Shown piece by piece: positions 31,890-41,188 of a DNA stretch of 43,890 nt. The translations under genes and the position numbers were made by a program. Origin of the DNA: Sulfuricurvum sp. MLSB (GTDB lineage Bacteria > Campylobacterota > Campylobacteria > Campylobacterales > Sulfurimonadaceae); the NCBI RefSeq assembly GCF_000747095.1, contig NZ_JQGL01000013.1, positions 42,761 through 86,650 of the forward strand, in the 5' to 3' direction. The notes beneath the pieces are model-generated. The model was given only the letters and a program-made list of their open reading frames with translations. It did not search any database and was not told the DNA's origin. The stretch's first letter is position 1. Each line of letters starts with the position of its first letter.

Positions 31890-33907
31890 TCCGCACCTCT
31901 TTCCCATCGGATTGCACATTCCAGCTTCAGTGCATCCTCATAGACAAACGCAAAGGCTATCATAATCCCTTGTGCCATCAGATCGATTCCCCCTTCGCTT
32001 TGCGATACGCTCATCACGGGATGTATCCAGAGAGTGTGCTTGCAGTTCCATCCGATCCGTATGGTTTCCTTCAGATACGGGTCGCAGATCGTCAGCTCAC
32101 TATCCGAGTCAAACGATGCTCCTGCCGTGTCGATCGATATTTCTTGCGAACGGATACGTATGTCGGAAAGATTGGCGAAATGGAGGTTAAGCTCGCATAC
32201 ATACATCAGTCCCTCTCTTGGCGGAGAGTCGATCTGCAAGGTGACCTCCAGCGCGTCCTTCTCTAAACGGTAGTTTTTGTCCAAGCGCACCGCCGTACCG
32301 TCCACATGTCCACGGCGTTCAAAACGTGCCTGATCGCTGCGTGCGGAAACGATCTCGAATACACCGTTGGCAAAATCGCCGTATTCGGTGTAGCCGCATC
32401 GATAAAACGCTGATAGATCGGTCTCCTGTGCGCAGAAGTGGTCGACAAACGAACCGCGCCGGTAAAAATCAAAATGCAACGCATCGGATGCTTCGGGAGT
32501 CAGAACATGATGCGCGTGATGAATCGTTTGTATCCCTTCGGCATGTTCTTGATTCTCGTGCATAGCACACAGCGCGCTATGATAAAATTCACGGCGACGC
32601 GTCAGCGTGTTTTGAAGGTTAAAGCCTCTCTCCATGCGATCAAGTTCGACAATCATCCCCCCGTTTCGGGTACTGAAAACCATATGCAGCGTCGGATCGC
32701 ACAGGCTCACTTCAGCATACCCGTCCAAATCAAAATCCTCGACCTCCCCCCTGAACCCTGTATGCCGGGATAAGATCGATTGCGCTTCGATAATGTATCG
32801 GTAGGCGTTGTCGCGCAGATTCGGCAGATATATCCCTCCGAACACCCCATGCCAGAATACATCGTTCGTCTGCGCCTTATAGACCCATTCCCTGTAGGTT
32901 TCGTCCCTTATCGCACCGATGTGTTTCGACAGCCGGAGCATCCGCTTATGGATGTGGTTCGCTTCGGGGTATTTGACCAGAAAGTTTTTCCAGATCCCTC
33001 CGCCTAATACACTCTGCGCCTCGTCCGGGTTCATATGACCGGACAGTATTTTTAACGCGCTGTCGGCCTGCAACGCGCGCTTGGTACCGTATGACCAATT
33101 TCCCATTTCATAATACGAGACGTTCGGCAAATAGGCCAGCCCAAGCGCCGTATTGCTGTCGATATAATCGCCGAAACGCATCGTGGTGATCCGATCGCGA
33201 TTGCACAGCTGTGTGACAAAAGCGTCCAGCCACCCCTGATCGTACACCCATTCATGCGTATGGGGCCATAACCCGAATTTTTCCCCGTCGTCAAAACAGA
33301 TTGCCGTGTCCATCGATTCGATTGCGTTGATCGCATCTTCATGCGGCGAAAAAGGGAGCCGGTAACGAAGGTCTTTGTGGATCGGAAAAATCTTGACCGT
33401 ATCGCCTCCGCATTCGCTGAGATAATACCCTTCGCACTCTCGGGGCGTAAATCCGACACGATGAAAGTGATAGTCGTCCACCAACGTGTACTCGATGCCG
33501 CATGCGGCCAGATCGGAGAGTATCTCGTCGCTCCATACCCGCTCGGTCAGCCAGATACCTCGCGGACGGCGGCCGAAAAGTTTTTCGATGAGGTCGGAGA
33601 GTTTTTCGATCTGTCCTCGGCGATCGGCTGAAGAGATGGAGGCTAGTATCGGCTCGTAATACCCTCCTCCGAGCCATTCAATCTGATTACGGGCGCTCAT
33701 CGTCTGCATCAATGCAAACAGATGCGGAACGTCAGCCGCTATTTTTTCCAGCAGCCATCCGCTGAAATGGACGCTGAAGCGAAATTTCTCGTGACGGCTC
33801 AAAACATCGAACACAGGAAAATAGGAACGCTCAATCGCCTCAAGCACGGCATGGTCGAAATTGTCAACCGGCTGGTGGCAGTGGATACCGAATAAAAACG
33901 TACTCAT
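31886..33907 (-). CDS. GH57 4-alpha-glucanotransferase
   Basis: Protein of 673 residues matching the Thermococcus litoralis-type GH57 4-alpha-glucanotransferase with DUF1925 and DUF1926 C-terminal beta domains. Motif GIHCHQP lies near the start. The nucleophile Glu122 is in RGIWLTERVW, and the acid/base Asp is in CFDDGEKFGLWP near residue 207. It moves maltosyl units between alpha-1,4 glucans and so remodels chains for the synthase and degrading enzymes. AAGGGG lies 5 bases before ATG 33907, better than ATG 33910. It directly precedes the GalT-like gene with ATGA. Confidence 0.92.
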   Translation of the reverse strand: MSTFLFGIHCHQPVDNFDHAVLEAIERSYFPVFDVLSRHEKFRFSVHFSGWLLEKIAADVPHLFALMQTMSARNQIEWLGGGYYEPILASISSADRRGQIEKLSDLIEKLFGRRPRGIWLTERVWSDEILSDLAACGIEYTLVDDYHFHRVGFTPRECEGYYLSECGGDTVKIFPIHKDLRYRLPFSPHEDAINAIESMDTAICFDDGEKFGLWPHTHEWVYDQGWLDAFVTQLCNRDRITTMRFGDYIDSNTALGLAYLPNVSYYEMGNWSYGTKRALQADSALKILSGHMNPDEAQSVLGGGIWKNFLVKYPEANHIHKRMLRLSKHIGAIRDETYREWVYKAQTNDVFWHGVFGGIYLPNLRDNAYRYIIEAQSILSRHTGFRGEVEDFDLDGYAEVSLCDPTLHMVFSTRNGGMIVELDRMERGFNLQNTLTRRREFYHSALCAMHENQEHAEGIQTIHHAHHVLTPEASDALHFDFYRRGSFVDHFCAQETDLSAFYRCGYTEYGDFANGVFEIVSARSDQARFERRGHVDGTAVRLDKNYRLEKDALEVTLQIDSPPREGLMYVCELNLHFANLSDIRIRSQEISIDTAGASFDSDSELTICDPYLKETIRIGWNCKHTLWIHPVMSVSQSEGGIDLMAQGIMIAFAFVYEDALKLECAIRWERGAE

Positions 33908-33916
33908 CATTTCCCC

Positions 33917-35980
33917 TTAAATATACCAGTCGTACGGACGGTCGATATAGCGTGCCAAAACCGCGGCATGCTCGTTCGGAAATCGCGATAGAATCTCTTC
34001 GCCCGCAATCACTTCGATCTGAAGCGAAAAGGTTTCGTCCGCTTTGAGCCATTTAAGCGGTATGCGCAGCTGCGCCGTTTTGGAGACGATCCCTTCGGGG
34101 GTTTCGGAACGCCGATCCAGTTTCTTTTCCCGCAGCAGAGCAACTTCCAGCGGCTGGCACTGTGCGCTCAGCAGTTTCAGGCGTATGTCCCGCCCGCTAA
34201 GTTCGTGCCATCTCCCCTCCAGCGAAAGGTAAAAATACTCTCGATCGAACCCGTAGCGCATCGCACGTATGATCCCCTTTTCACTCGTATCCATCACATC
34301 GGTAAAGCTAGGTTCGTGCACGATACCAGAACCGTACCACTCAAAAAACGGTTCCTCTTCCGCACTCAGTGCGGGGGATATCCATTCAGTCGGGATCAGC
34401 GACGTCTGAAGCGTTTCAGATCGGTTCGGCCTCAGCAGATAGACCGGAACGCTCTGCGACATATGTCTGTAGATACGGATCAAACGCTGGCGAAAAAGCA
34501 TGTCGAACAAATCGGCGTATTCGCTTTGATGATCGGTCCCGTACCACCAAAACCAGTCGCTCCCCTCGGCGATGAGCAGTTCTCTTTGTATCGTCTCACG
34601 CAGCGGGAGCGTCAGAGCATCTGCCTGACGTTGATAGGCCAAATGCGCCTGACAGAGCATCTCCCATGCACGGTTTTTATCCCGCTGCCCGATCCATGTC
34701 GAAAAATCACGGTAAATCCAGCTCCCCGGATGGATGCGCCCCAGAATCGGATAACGGCGTTCGTCTGCGGCAAGTCCGTCCAAATGCACCGTCTCGCACC
34801 ACGTGCATGCACTCAGCCGTTCATACAACGCGTTGAAAAAGTGAATCGCGTTGTCAGGATAAGATTCCCAGGCATTTTCACCGTCGAGAATGACGGAAAC
34901 GACGGCGTTATCGTAGGATTCATGGACATGATGCAAATCGGCCATAAAATCGTCTGCCGCCGTATTTGCCTCGAACGCGGCGTAATGAAAACCGATTTTG
35001 TCGCTGAGCCGTTTGTCCCGAAACACGACCATAATCCCGTTTTCGTGCTTAAACCGATATGGGGTATAGAGGGTTGATCTCTCATAATTGTTCAGCGTCG
35101 CAAACAGAATTTCTTCATCGGTAGCGGCAAAACGAAATCCGTAACGTTCGTATGCCTGTAACGTTGTTTCGTTGACTGACCCTTCCGAGGGCCAGATTCC
35201 CTGCGGATCACGATCAAAACATTCGTTAAAACATTTCATCCCTTCTTCCAGATGGCGGTAAGCATCCTCTTCGAACATGCAGGTCACATCCGGCATCTTG
35301 GTATCCGGACGGCTGTGCAGCGCATTTTTCATGTCCATCAGCAGCGGCATGATCGGATGGTACATCGGATTCATGGCTAAAGCGATGCGTCCGCTTTCGA
35401 TCATTGAACGGTATTCGGGCATAATCTGCCGGATAAAATCAGCCAGCGTATCCAGCAAGGCGTTCTTCTGCACTTCATCAAAACCTTCCCCTTGCTCAAG
35501 TATCTGCGCGATCAGAAGTTTCTCGCTTCTCAAGGCATTGCCGCACCACGAAAGCAAAAACAGCACTTCGATTTCACACATTTCGCCATCATCCAGCGAC
35601 CGGGTCTGCGATGCTTCCAATAGTTGCGCATAGCGCGGCAAAGGCACTACCTGATGTTCGTAATGGACATTGCGGACAAACCGTATTACCCATTCTCTTT
35701 CGCTCTCGTCGAGCATGGAACACGGTTGACGAAAAAGTTTCAGCAAACGGTCTTCAACGTCTTTGTCTTCGTACAGCCGAAGCTGTTCGAGCAATGAGGG
35801 GGATAGGTTGAACGTCGCTTTGAGCTGAGGAAACCGCTTTAAATGCCACAGCATTTCGTAATAATCTTTCAATGCGTGCAGAAACACCCACGGCATCTCG
35901 ATCACACCGCTCTCGTCGTCCCGGTAATAGGGCTGATGCATGTGCCAGAAAAAAGCAATCTTGAGCGGCAGCCGTTTCAT
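33917..35980 (-). CDS. GH57 alpha-amylase / amylopullulanase-type enzyme
   Basis: Protein of 687 residues of GH57. Motif FWHMHQPYY lies at residues 11-19. The nucleophile is Glu266 in GIWPSEGSVN, and the acid/base is Asp366 in VILDGENAWE, the pattern of GH57 amylases and amylopullulanases (the branching and 4-GTase types have different motifs). There is no signal peptide, so it acts in the cytoplasm, presumably on stored glucan. A C-terminal beta-rich domain (about 540-687) follows. GGGGGAG precedes the ATG, 10 bases after the upstream stop. Confidence 0.9.
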   Translation of the reverse strand: MKRLPLKIAFFWHMHQPYYRDDESGVIEMPWVFLHALKDYYEMLWHLKRFPQLKATFNLSPSLLEQLRLYEDKDVEDRLLKLFRQPCSMLDESEREWVIRFVRNVHYEHQVVPLPRYAQLLEASQTRSLDDGEMCEIEVLFLLSWCGNALRSEKLLIAQILEQGEGFDEVQKNALLDTLADFIRQIMPEYRSMIESGRIALAMNPMYHPIMPLLMDMKNALHSRPDTKMPDVTCMFEEDAYRHLEEGMKCFNECFDRDPQGIWPSEGSVNETTLQAYERYGFRFAATDEEILFATLNNYERSTLYTPYRFKHENGIMVVFRDKRLSDKIGFHYAAFEANTAADDFMADLHHVHESYDNAVVSVILDGENAWESYPDNAIHFFNALYERLSACTWCETVHLDGLAADERRYPILGRIHPGSWIYRDFSTWIGQRDKNRAWEMLCQAHLAYQRQADALTLPLRETIQRELLIAEGSDWFWWYGTDHQSEYADLFDMLFRQRLIRIYRHMSQSVPVYLLRPNRSETLQTSLIPTEWISPALSAEEEPFFEWYGSGIVHEPSFTDVMDTSEKGIIRAMRYGFDREYFYLSLEGRWHELSGRDIRLKLLSAQCQPLEVALLREKKLDRRSETPEGIVSKTAQLRIPLKWLKADETFSLQIEVIAGEEILSRFPNEHAAVLARYIDRPYDWYI

Positions 35981-35989
35981 TCGCTCCCC

Positions 35990-38476
35990 CTAAAGCTTCA
36001 AAAGGGCGGAGTATTCTTGCGCCAGGGCTTCGCTCTCTTTGAGGCTGCTCGATTGAATGTAGAGGTGAAGTTTCTCGTCATGCGGATCGGGAAGCATCAG
36101 CACCCATCGTTTTTGCCCCAGCTCAACCCGTATCCCTTCGATGTGCGACATCCGTTTTCCTTTGGCGTGTTCGCCGAAACGGCGCATCATTTTTCCCTTT
36201 GCCGATTCCGGGCAGGCAATCGTACAGCGATAATAATGGCGGCTCGGATCAATACGCTTGCGAACGGACGGCAGCTTGACGTGCTGCTTGGCCATCATTT
36301 CCAGAATTTTCACTCCGGCGAATATCGCGTCGCTATGGAAGCCGAATGCGGTAAATATGTACTGATCGTCTACGTCGGCGATTAAATCGAAATCTTTCAT
36401 CGTCGAAGCCTTCAGCCCCGTCATCTTGCCGTGAACGATTTCAAGATTTTCAAACATTCCGTCCATCCAATCGGGCGCCCATGTCGGTAGATAAACGCGG
36501 CGTATCTCATCGCTGCCGTCCGCCAATGCCAAAATACACAGCAGCGCTTCGTAATCGGGAAGCATCCCTCCCTCTACGGTAAAAATTTTCAGCCGATGCC
36601 CGTTGGGATACACCATGAATCCCGCGTCCAGTTTCAACGTCTCGACGATCTCAGCCAAAGCCTGCTTCGCACGATCGCGTTCGATATAGAGGCGAGAGAG
36701 TTTTTTGTCATCCCAATACGCGTTCAGAATCATATTGTCGATTTCAAGCGCATTGATTACCTGCGGATAAATTTCGCTCGTTACCCCGAACATCAAATCG
36801 ACGGCTACGTTCATTTTGCACCGCTTAAAGCCGTTTTTGTCAATCAGCGAAAACATTCGATCCAAATAATCCTTGTTCAGGTTGGGTTTGTCAATAATCT
36901 CTCCGATTTCTGAGACGTCGACGCGCCGAAAATTTTCCCGGAAAAAAAGCCGCTCGATGCTCTGTGCCATTCCGTTATTCAGCGGCAGCGAATCGGCCGT
37001 ATAAAAACTGATTTCCGTTGTTGAGGGGTCATCCAGAGATTGCCGAAAATGTACTCCTGCTCCGATCTGCTCATGTACATAAAGACCGTGGCGCATGACA
37101 TTCAGCGGCATGAACTGCAAATCGACGACGTTCACACCGGTACCGAGTAGTCCTCCCAAAAATGCCCGTTTGAGCATCCGCGATCCCTTGTGGTAATCGC
37201 GCGACGTATAGACCGTGCACCCTACCGGCAATACCGAACCGAACGCTTCGGCCAGTTTTGTGGCGATTTCGCACGACAGCTCGACGTTGCTTCGCCCGAC
37301 AACATTGTTATTGCTGAACAGCGAAGCTTTGTATTTGTCCATCCAAATCACGTTGGAACTGACGATCGCTCCCTCTTCGATCGTTTTTCCGGGCCATACC
37401 ATCACGTCTTTTTCGAATGCCGCATTGTTGCCTATCCGACAATCCTGAGCGATGATGGCCCCCTGGACGATGTGAACTTTTTCTCCTACGCTGCAGCCGT
37501 CGGCAATGACCGCATTGACCAGACTGCACCGTTCCTTGATGGCTACGTTTTTCCAAATGACCGATTCTTCAATCCGGCACCGTTCGCCGATCTTGCTCCC
37601 TGCACCGATTGCGCAGTTGTAAAGTTCGCATCCTTTGTCGACGGTGACGTTGTCCCCCAAGACGACGATCCCTTTGATTTTCGTCTCTTTAGGCAGCTTG
37701 ACCCCTTGCCCCAGATAAACGGTCCCTCTTCCGATCTCGACCTTCTCGCCGATATAGTCAAACCGCGCTTTCCCTTCGAAAATTTCCTGATGGACGCTGC
37801 GGTAACTCTCCGGGTTGCCGACGTCACGCCAATACCCTTCCATAAGGCATCCCCACAGCGTCACTCCCTGAGCCATCAGCGAGGGGAAAAGGTCTTTAGA
37901 AAAATCGTAATTGGTCTGGGAAGGGATGGCATCGAAGATTTCGTTGTCAAGAACGTAAATGCCCGTGTTGATTTGATCGCTGAACACTTCTCCCCAGCTC
38001 GGTTTTTCCAAAAAGCGTTCGATCTTGCCTTCATCGTCGGCGATCACAACCCCGAAGGGCAAAGGGTTTTCTACTGAGGTAAGCGTGATGGTGAGTTTGG
38101 AGTGTTTGCTGCGGTGAAATGCGATGATTTTTTCAAGATCGAAATCACACACCAAATCGCCGCTGATCACCAGTACGTCATCGGCGCCGACATACGCTTC
38201 GGCGGATTTGAGTGCTCCCGCCGTGCCGTAATCGTCATCGGGAAGGACATAGGTTATGGAGACGCCGAAACGGCTCCCGTCTCCGAAATATCCCTGAATG
38301 ACTTCGGGCATGAAGTATAAAAGGATAATGATTTCATCAATACCCGATGCTTTAAGCCGCTCAACGGTAATCTCCATCATCGGACGGTTGATAACCGGAA
38401 GCATCGGCTTGGGCAGAGAATGGGTCAAGGGCTGGATTCGGGTTCCGAATCCTCCCGCCATGATAATACCTTTCAC
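35990..38476 (-). CDS. NDP-sugar pyrophosphorylase / left-handed beta-helix / degenerate phosphomannomutase fusion
   Basis: Protein of 828 residues, first gene of the glucan operon. An N-terminal nucleotidyltransferase domain (1-235) has MAGGFGTRIQPLTHSLPKPMLP and VISGDLVCDFD. A hexapeptide beta-helix follows at about 240-380 (IKGIVVLGDNVTVDKGC). A phosphohexomutase-like domain occupies 390-828, but the catalytic TASHNP serine motif is replaced by HFRQSLDDPST, and the metal motif DGDxDR reads ADVDDQ, so mutase activity is doubtful. Annotation as mannose-1-phosphate guanylyltransferase is customary; in this setting it may supply the glycogen donor. GTG 38476 has AAGGAAGG upstream, and the 16 codons above it are unlikely to be coding. 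Confidence 0.88.
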   Translation of the reverse strand: MKGIIMAGGFGTRIQPLTHSLPKPMLPVINRPMMEITVERLKASGIDEIIILLYFMPEVIQGYFGDGSRFGVSITYVLPDDDYGTAGALKSAEAYVGADDVLVISGDLVCDFDLEKIIAFHRSKHSKLTITLTSVENPLPFGVVIADDEGKIERFLEKPSWGEVFSDQINTGIYVLDNEIFDAIPSQTNYDFSKDLFPSLMAQGVTLWGCLMEGYWRDVGNPESYRSVHQEIFEGKARFDYIGEKVEIGRGTVYLGQGVKLPKETKIKGIVVLGDNVTVDKGCELYNCAIGAGSKIGERCRIEESVIWKNVAIKERCSLVNAVIADGCSVGEKVHIVQGAIIAQDCRIGNNAAFEKDVMVWPGKTIEEGAIVSSNVIWMDKYKASLFSNNNVVGRSNVELSCEIATKLAEAFGSVLPVGCTVYTSRDYHKGSRMLKRAFLGGLLGTGVNVVDLQFMPLNVMRHGLYVHEQIGAGVHFRQSLDDPSTTEISFYTADSLPLNNGMAQSIERLFFRENFRRVDVSEIGEIIDKPNLNKDYLDRMFSLIDKNGFKRCKMNVAVDLMFGVTSEIYPQVINALEIDNMILNAYWDDKKLSRLYIERDRAKQALAEIVETLKLDAGFMVYPNGHRLKIFTVEGGMLPDYEALLCILALADGSDEIRRVYLPTWAPDWMDGMFENLEIVHGKMTGLKASTMKDFDLIADVDDQYIFTAFGFHSDAIFAGVKILEMMAKQHVKLPSVRKRIDPSRHYYRCTIACPESAKGKMMRRFGEHAKGKRMSHIEGIRVELGQKRWVLMLPDPHDEKLHLYIQSSSLKESEALAQEYSALLKL

Positions 38477-38538
38477 ACGTTCACCTTCCTTGCAGTTTTT
38501 GATGATCAAAACAACACGAACCAACGACCGATTGTAAT

Positions 38539-38567
38539 AAGTTACTGTTACAAAATCATATCGTCAA
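38539..38567 (-). promoter_or_regulatory. Possible promoter of the glucan operon
   Basis: Minus-strand TTGACG (38562-38567) and TAACTT (38539-38544) are spaced by 17 bases, about 65 bases upstream of the first gene. The gap to the GGDEF gene (38525-38727) is AT-rich and divergent, so both operons start here. The -10 is weak. Confidence 0.4.
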
Positions 38568-38679
38568 ATAGAAAAAAGCTAATTTTGTTTAAGGATACCT
38601 TTTATTGTTATCGAATGATTGTATGTTAGCATATTTCTGAGAGCTTGTTGTCCATTCTGGCTAAAAGCGGTAGTGAACG

Positions 38680-38688
38680 TGGTACAAT
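38680..38688 (+). promoter_or_regulatory. Probable extended -10 for the GGDEF gene
   Basis: TGGTACAAT, an extended -10 (TGN plus TACAAT), lies about 40 bases upstream of the ATG. Confidence 0.55.
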
Positions 38689-38727
38689 CTTCTCAAACCA
38701 ACCCGCTTTCATAAAGAGTAAACGACA

Positions 38728-39657
38728 ATGAGCAAAAAAACCGTATACGATAAAATTTTTGCAATTCATGATCAAACGATGGATGTTTTACGTTCGCAGC
38801 ACATCCCTCCCTATCCGTCTCATTATAAAAAGCACTTTGACGAAATATTCATCCGGCAAGCCGATCAGTCGCTCATCAAAAAACAGAAAGAAGACGAAGC
38901 GCTTCAGGACAATTATGAAGAGCTAAGACGCTATCTCGACATTGCCCATCGCTCGCTGCAAGCCTTCGTTGAAGCCCATTCGGACATTTCCCATGTCGCC
39001 GAATTGCAAGAACAATATTTGAGCAATGTCGCCGACGACCATGTCGAACGATGCGTAACGTACGTCGAAGGGCTCAGCGAACTGGGTAAAAACATGTCCG
39101 AAGAACTCAAAAAAGCACAACATAAAATCGACGGGTTGAACCATGAGCTCCAAGAAGCCATCAGAAATCTCACAACGGATACCTTAACGCAAGTCGGAAA
39201 TCGCAAAGGCTTTATCGATGATTTGACCGATACCGTCGAAGCCGGAAAAAACAAACAGCTCTCAATGGTTCTCATGATGATCGATGCGGATAATTTTAAA
39301 CTCCTGAATGACGAATACGGCCACGTGGCAGGGGATAAAGTTCTTTATTTTCTTGCTCAAAGCATCAAATCCATCATCCGTTCCGGCGATAAGGTCTACC
39401 GATACGGAGGCGAAGAATTCGCCGTTGTCCTTAACCGCTGCGAGCTTGAGCAGGCATTTCCGATCGCCGATAAGATCCGATCCAAGATTGAGCACAGCCA
39501 CTTGATCTATGCCGGCAAGACCATCCATGTCACCGTCAGTATCGGCGTCACGCTGCACCATGAGGGCGACAGCATGGAGACACTGATCGAACGTGCGGAC
39601 GACGCTTTGTATCGCGCCAAAAAAGCACGGAAAAACTGCACCGTCGTCTTCGATTGA
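38728..39657 (+). CDS. GGDEF diguanylate cyclase
   Basis: Protein of 309 residues. The N-terminal 140 residues are helical with no named sensor domain or membrane span. The C-terminal GGDEF domain (about 150-309) has the active-site GGEEF in RYGGEEFAVVL. A product-inhibition I-site RSGD lies five residues before it, as expected for an allosterically regulated cyclase. It makes cyclic-di-GMP from two GTP. It is monocistronic and divergent from the glucan operon; a link to storage or biofilm decisions is possible but not shown. Confidence 0.94.
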   Translation: MSKKTVYDKIFAIHDQTMDVLRSQHIPPYPSHYKKHFDEIFIRQADQSLIKKQKEDEALQDNYEELRRYLDIAHRSLQAFVEAHSDISHVAELQEQYLSNVADDHVERCVTYVEGLSELGKNMSEELKKAQHKIDGLNHELQEAIRNLTTDTLTQVGNRKGFIDDLTDTVEAGKNKQLSMVLMMIDADNFKLLNDEYGHVAGDKVLYFLAQSIKSIIRSGDKVYRYGGEEFAVVLNRCELEQAFPIADKIRSKIEHSHLIYAGKTIHVTVSIGVTLHHEGDSMETLIERADDALYRAKKARKNCTVVFD

Positions 39658-39740
39658 GAAAGCGGCCGCCCCTAAGAGTTTCGCTTTGTTACATGCACTC
39701 CGTTATTCTTGATAGGAACGCGAAAATTTAATCGTATCCA

Positions 39741-39749
39741 TGCTACAAT
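39741..39749 (+). promoter_or_regulatory. Probable extended -10 for the aminotransferase gene
   Basis: TGCTACAAT, an extended -10 motif, lies 28 bases upstream of ATG 39778. Confidence 0.55.
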
Positions 39750-39777
39750 TTCAAAATTTTTTACAAGGGTACATCCT

Positions 39778-40944
39778 ATGTTAACCGATCGCGTCAATAT
39801 ACTCTCCGAATCGATTACCATTGCTATCAGTACGTTAGCGCAAGAACTCAAAGCGCAAGGAAAAAACATCCTCAGTTTCTCCGCCGGCGAGCCTGATTTC
39901 GACACTCCTCAGGTGATAAAAAACGCCGCGATCAAAGCGATCAACGACGGGTTTACCAAATATACCGCGGTTGACGGTATCCCTGAGCTAAAAGCGGCCA
40001 TCGCCCTTAAACTCAAACGCGACAACCATCTCGACTACAAACCCAACCAGATTATCGCCAACAACGGTGCCAAACACTCTTTGTACAACCTCTTTGCGTG
40101 TACGATCCAATCGGGTGACGAAGTCATCATTCCCGCTCCGTACTGGGTTACTTACCCTGAACTCGTCATGTATTGCGGCGGTACGGTCGTAGAAATACAG
40201 ACCAACGATGAAAGCGGATTTAAAATCACCCCCGAGCAGCTCAAGGCGGCATTGACCTCAAAAACAAAAATGCTCATCCTCACCTCTCCGTCCAATCCGA
40301 CGGGTGCCGTCTACTCGCGTGAAGAGCTGACCGCACTTGGCAAAGTGCTCGAGGGAACCAACGTCATCGTCGCGAGTGACGAGATGTATGAAAAACTGAT
40401 CTACGACGGCGAATTTACCTCTGCCGCAGCCGTGAGCGACGATATGTATCAACGCACCGTCACGATCAACGGCCTCTCCAAATCGGTCGCCATGACGGGA
40501 TGGCGTTTCGGGTACATGGCCGCAGCCAATACCGAGATCATCCAGGCAACCAAAAAACTTCAGAGCCAAAGCACGTCCAACATCAACTCGATCACGCAAA
40601 AAGCGGCGATCGTCGGCCTTAACGGCGAAGCCGACGCCGATATCGAAGCGATGCGCGTCCAGTTTAAAGCACGTCGCGACGAAGCGGTCAGATTGTTTAA
40701 CGAAATCGACGGATTAAGCGTCCTATCGCCGGCGGGAGCGTTTTATCTGTTCGTCAACATCAAAGAAGTCAGCAATGATTCGATGGAATTTTGTAAAGCT
40801 CTTCTCGAAGAACAAGGGATCGCCGTAGTTCCGGGAGTCGGGTTCGGCTCTGAGGGGTATTTCCGCTTCAGCTTTGCGACCGATATCGAAAGCATCCGCG
40901 AAGGGATCAAGCGCATCGCTGCGTTTGTAGCGACGAAACGCTAA
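39778..40944 (+). CDS. aspC: Aspartate aminotransferase (class I, PLP)
   Basis: Protein of 388 residues of the class I aminotransferase group, aspartate aminotransferase Ib type. Visible are SAGEPDFDTP, the NNGAKHSLYN segment, the SPSNPTGAVYS block, VASDEMYEKLIYDG with its conserved Asp and Tyr, and the PLP lysine in NGLSKSVAMTGWRFGY. The C-terminus has RFSFAT with the substrate-carboxylate Arg. ATG 39778 is favoured over ATG 39709 because the promoter lies between them and the family starts at this point. AAGGG precedes it. It transfers amino groups between aspartate and 2-oxoglutarate. Confidence 0.93.
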   Translation: MLTDRVNILSESITIAISTLAQELKAQGKNILSFSAGEPDFDTPQVIKNAAIKAINDGFTKYTAVDGIPELKAAIALKLKRDNHLDYKPNQIIANNGAKHSLYNLFACTIQSGDEVIIPAPYWVTYPELVMYCGGTVVEIQTNDESGFKITPEQLKAALTSKTKMLILTSPSNPTGAVYSREELTALGKVLEGTNVIVASDEMYEKLIYDGEFTSAAAVSDDMYQRTVTINGLSKSVAMTGWRFGYMAAANTEIIQATKKLQSQSTSNINSITQKAAIVGLNGEADADIEAMRVQFKARRDEAVRLFNEIDGLSVLSPAGAFYLFVNIKEVSNDSMEFCKALLEEQGIAVVPGVGFGSEGYFRFSFATDIESIREGIKRIAAFVATKR

Positions 40945-40995
40945 TTATTTTCTATCTATAATATAATTTCCGTACAAATTTCCTTCGGGACTACT

Positions 40996-41011
40996 CTTGG
41001 GGCAACCCAAG
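40996..41011. repeat. Perfect hairpin CTTGGG-GCAA-CCCAAG
   Basis: Six paired bases with a GCAA tetraloop, 51 bases after the aminotransferase stop. No T-run follows, so it may be a processed 3' end or an RNA element rather than an efficient terminator. The interval 40945-41020 otherwise holds no coding signal. Confidence 0.5.
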
Positions 41012-41020
41012 GGGAACAAA

Positions 41021-41170
41021 TTACAGCTTCATCAACTCTTTCAATCTCGTTTTCAGCTCATTAAAATCGTTTACTCTCGCTTTTCCCTCATCGTTGTTTG
41101 CTCTGTAACCGTTTCCAAAAAAAGTAGCCTGTGCCTTTTTTCTTTTTTTGTAAAACTTTTTTATGAAATA
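41021..41170 (-). pseudogene. Possible gene stump, C-terminal
   Basis: On the minus strand a stop-to-stop stretch of 49 codons ends at TAA 41021-41023. Its residues FFGNGYRANNDEGKARVNDF followed by an amphipathic NELKTRLKELMKL look like a real protein C-terminus, but there is no start codon in the frame. It may be the tail of a gene lost by deletion or insertion. It could also be chance in AT-rich DNA. Confidence 0.35.
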
Positions 41171-41173
41171 TTA

Positions 41174-41182
41174 TGCTATACT
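41174..41182 (+). promoter_or_regulatory. Extended -10 promoter of the candidate small RNA
   Basis: TGCTATACT, a near-ideal extended -10 in an AT-rich setting with T-rich DNA upstream, directly before the three-hairpin region. A transcript would begin near 41189. Confidence 0.65.
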
Positions 41183-41188
41183 TTTTTT

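Noticed and set aside
34205-35077. Plus-strand open frame of 290 codons opposite the GH57 amylase
   Set aside because: No recognisable domain; explained by the real gene on the other strand.
37190-38077. Plus-strand open frame of 295 codons opposite the pyrophosphorylase fusion
   Set aside because: Composition is that of a reverse-frame shadow; the minus strand has the full enzyme.
40996-41011. Hairpin taken as the aspC terminator
   Set aside because: No T-run follows; kept only as a hairpin.
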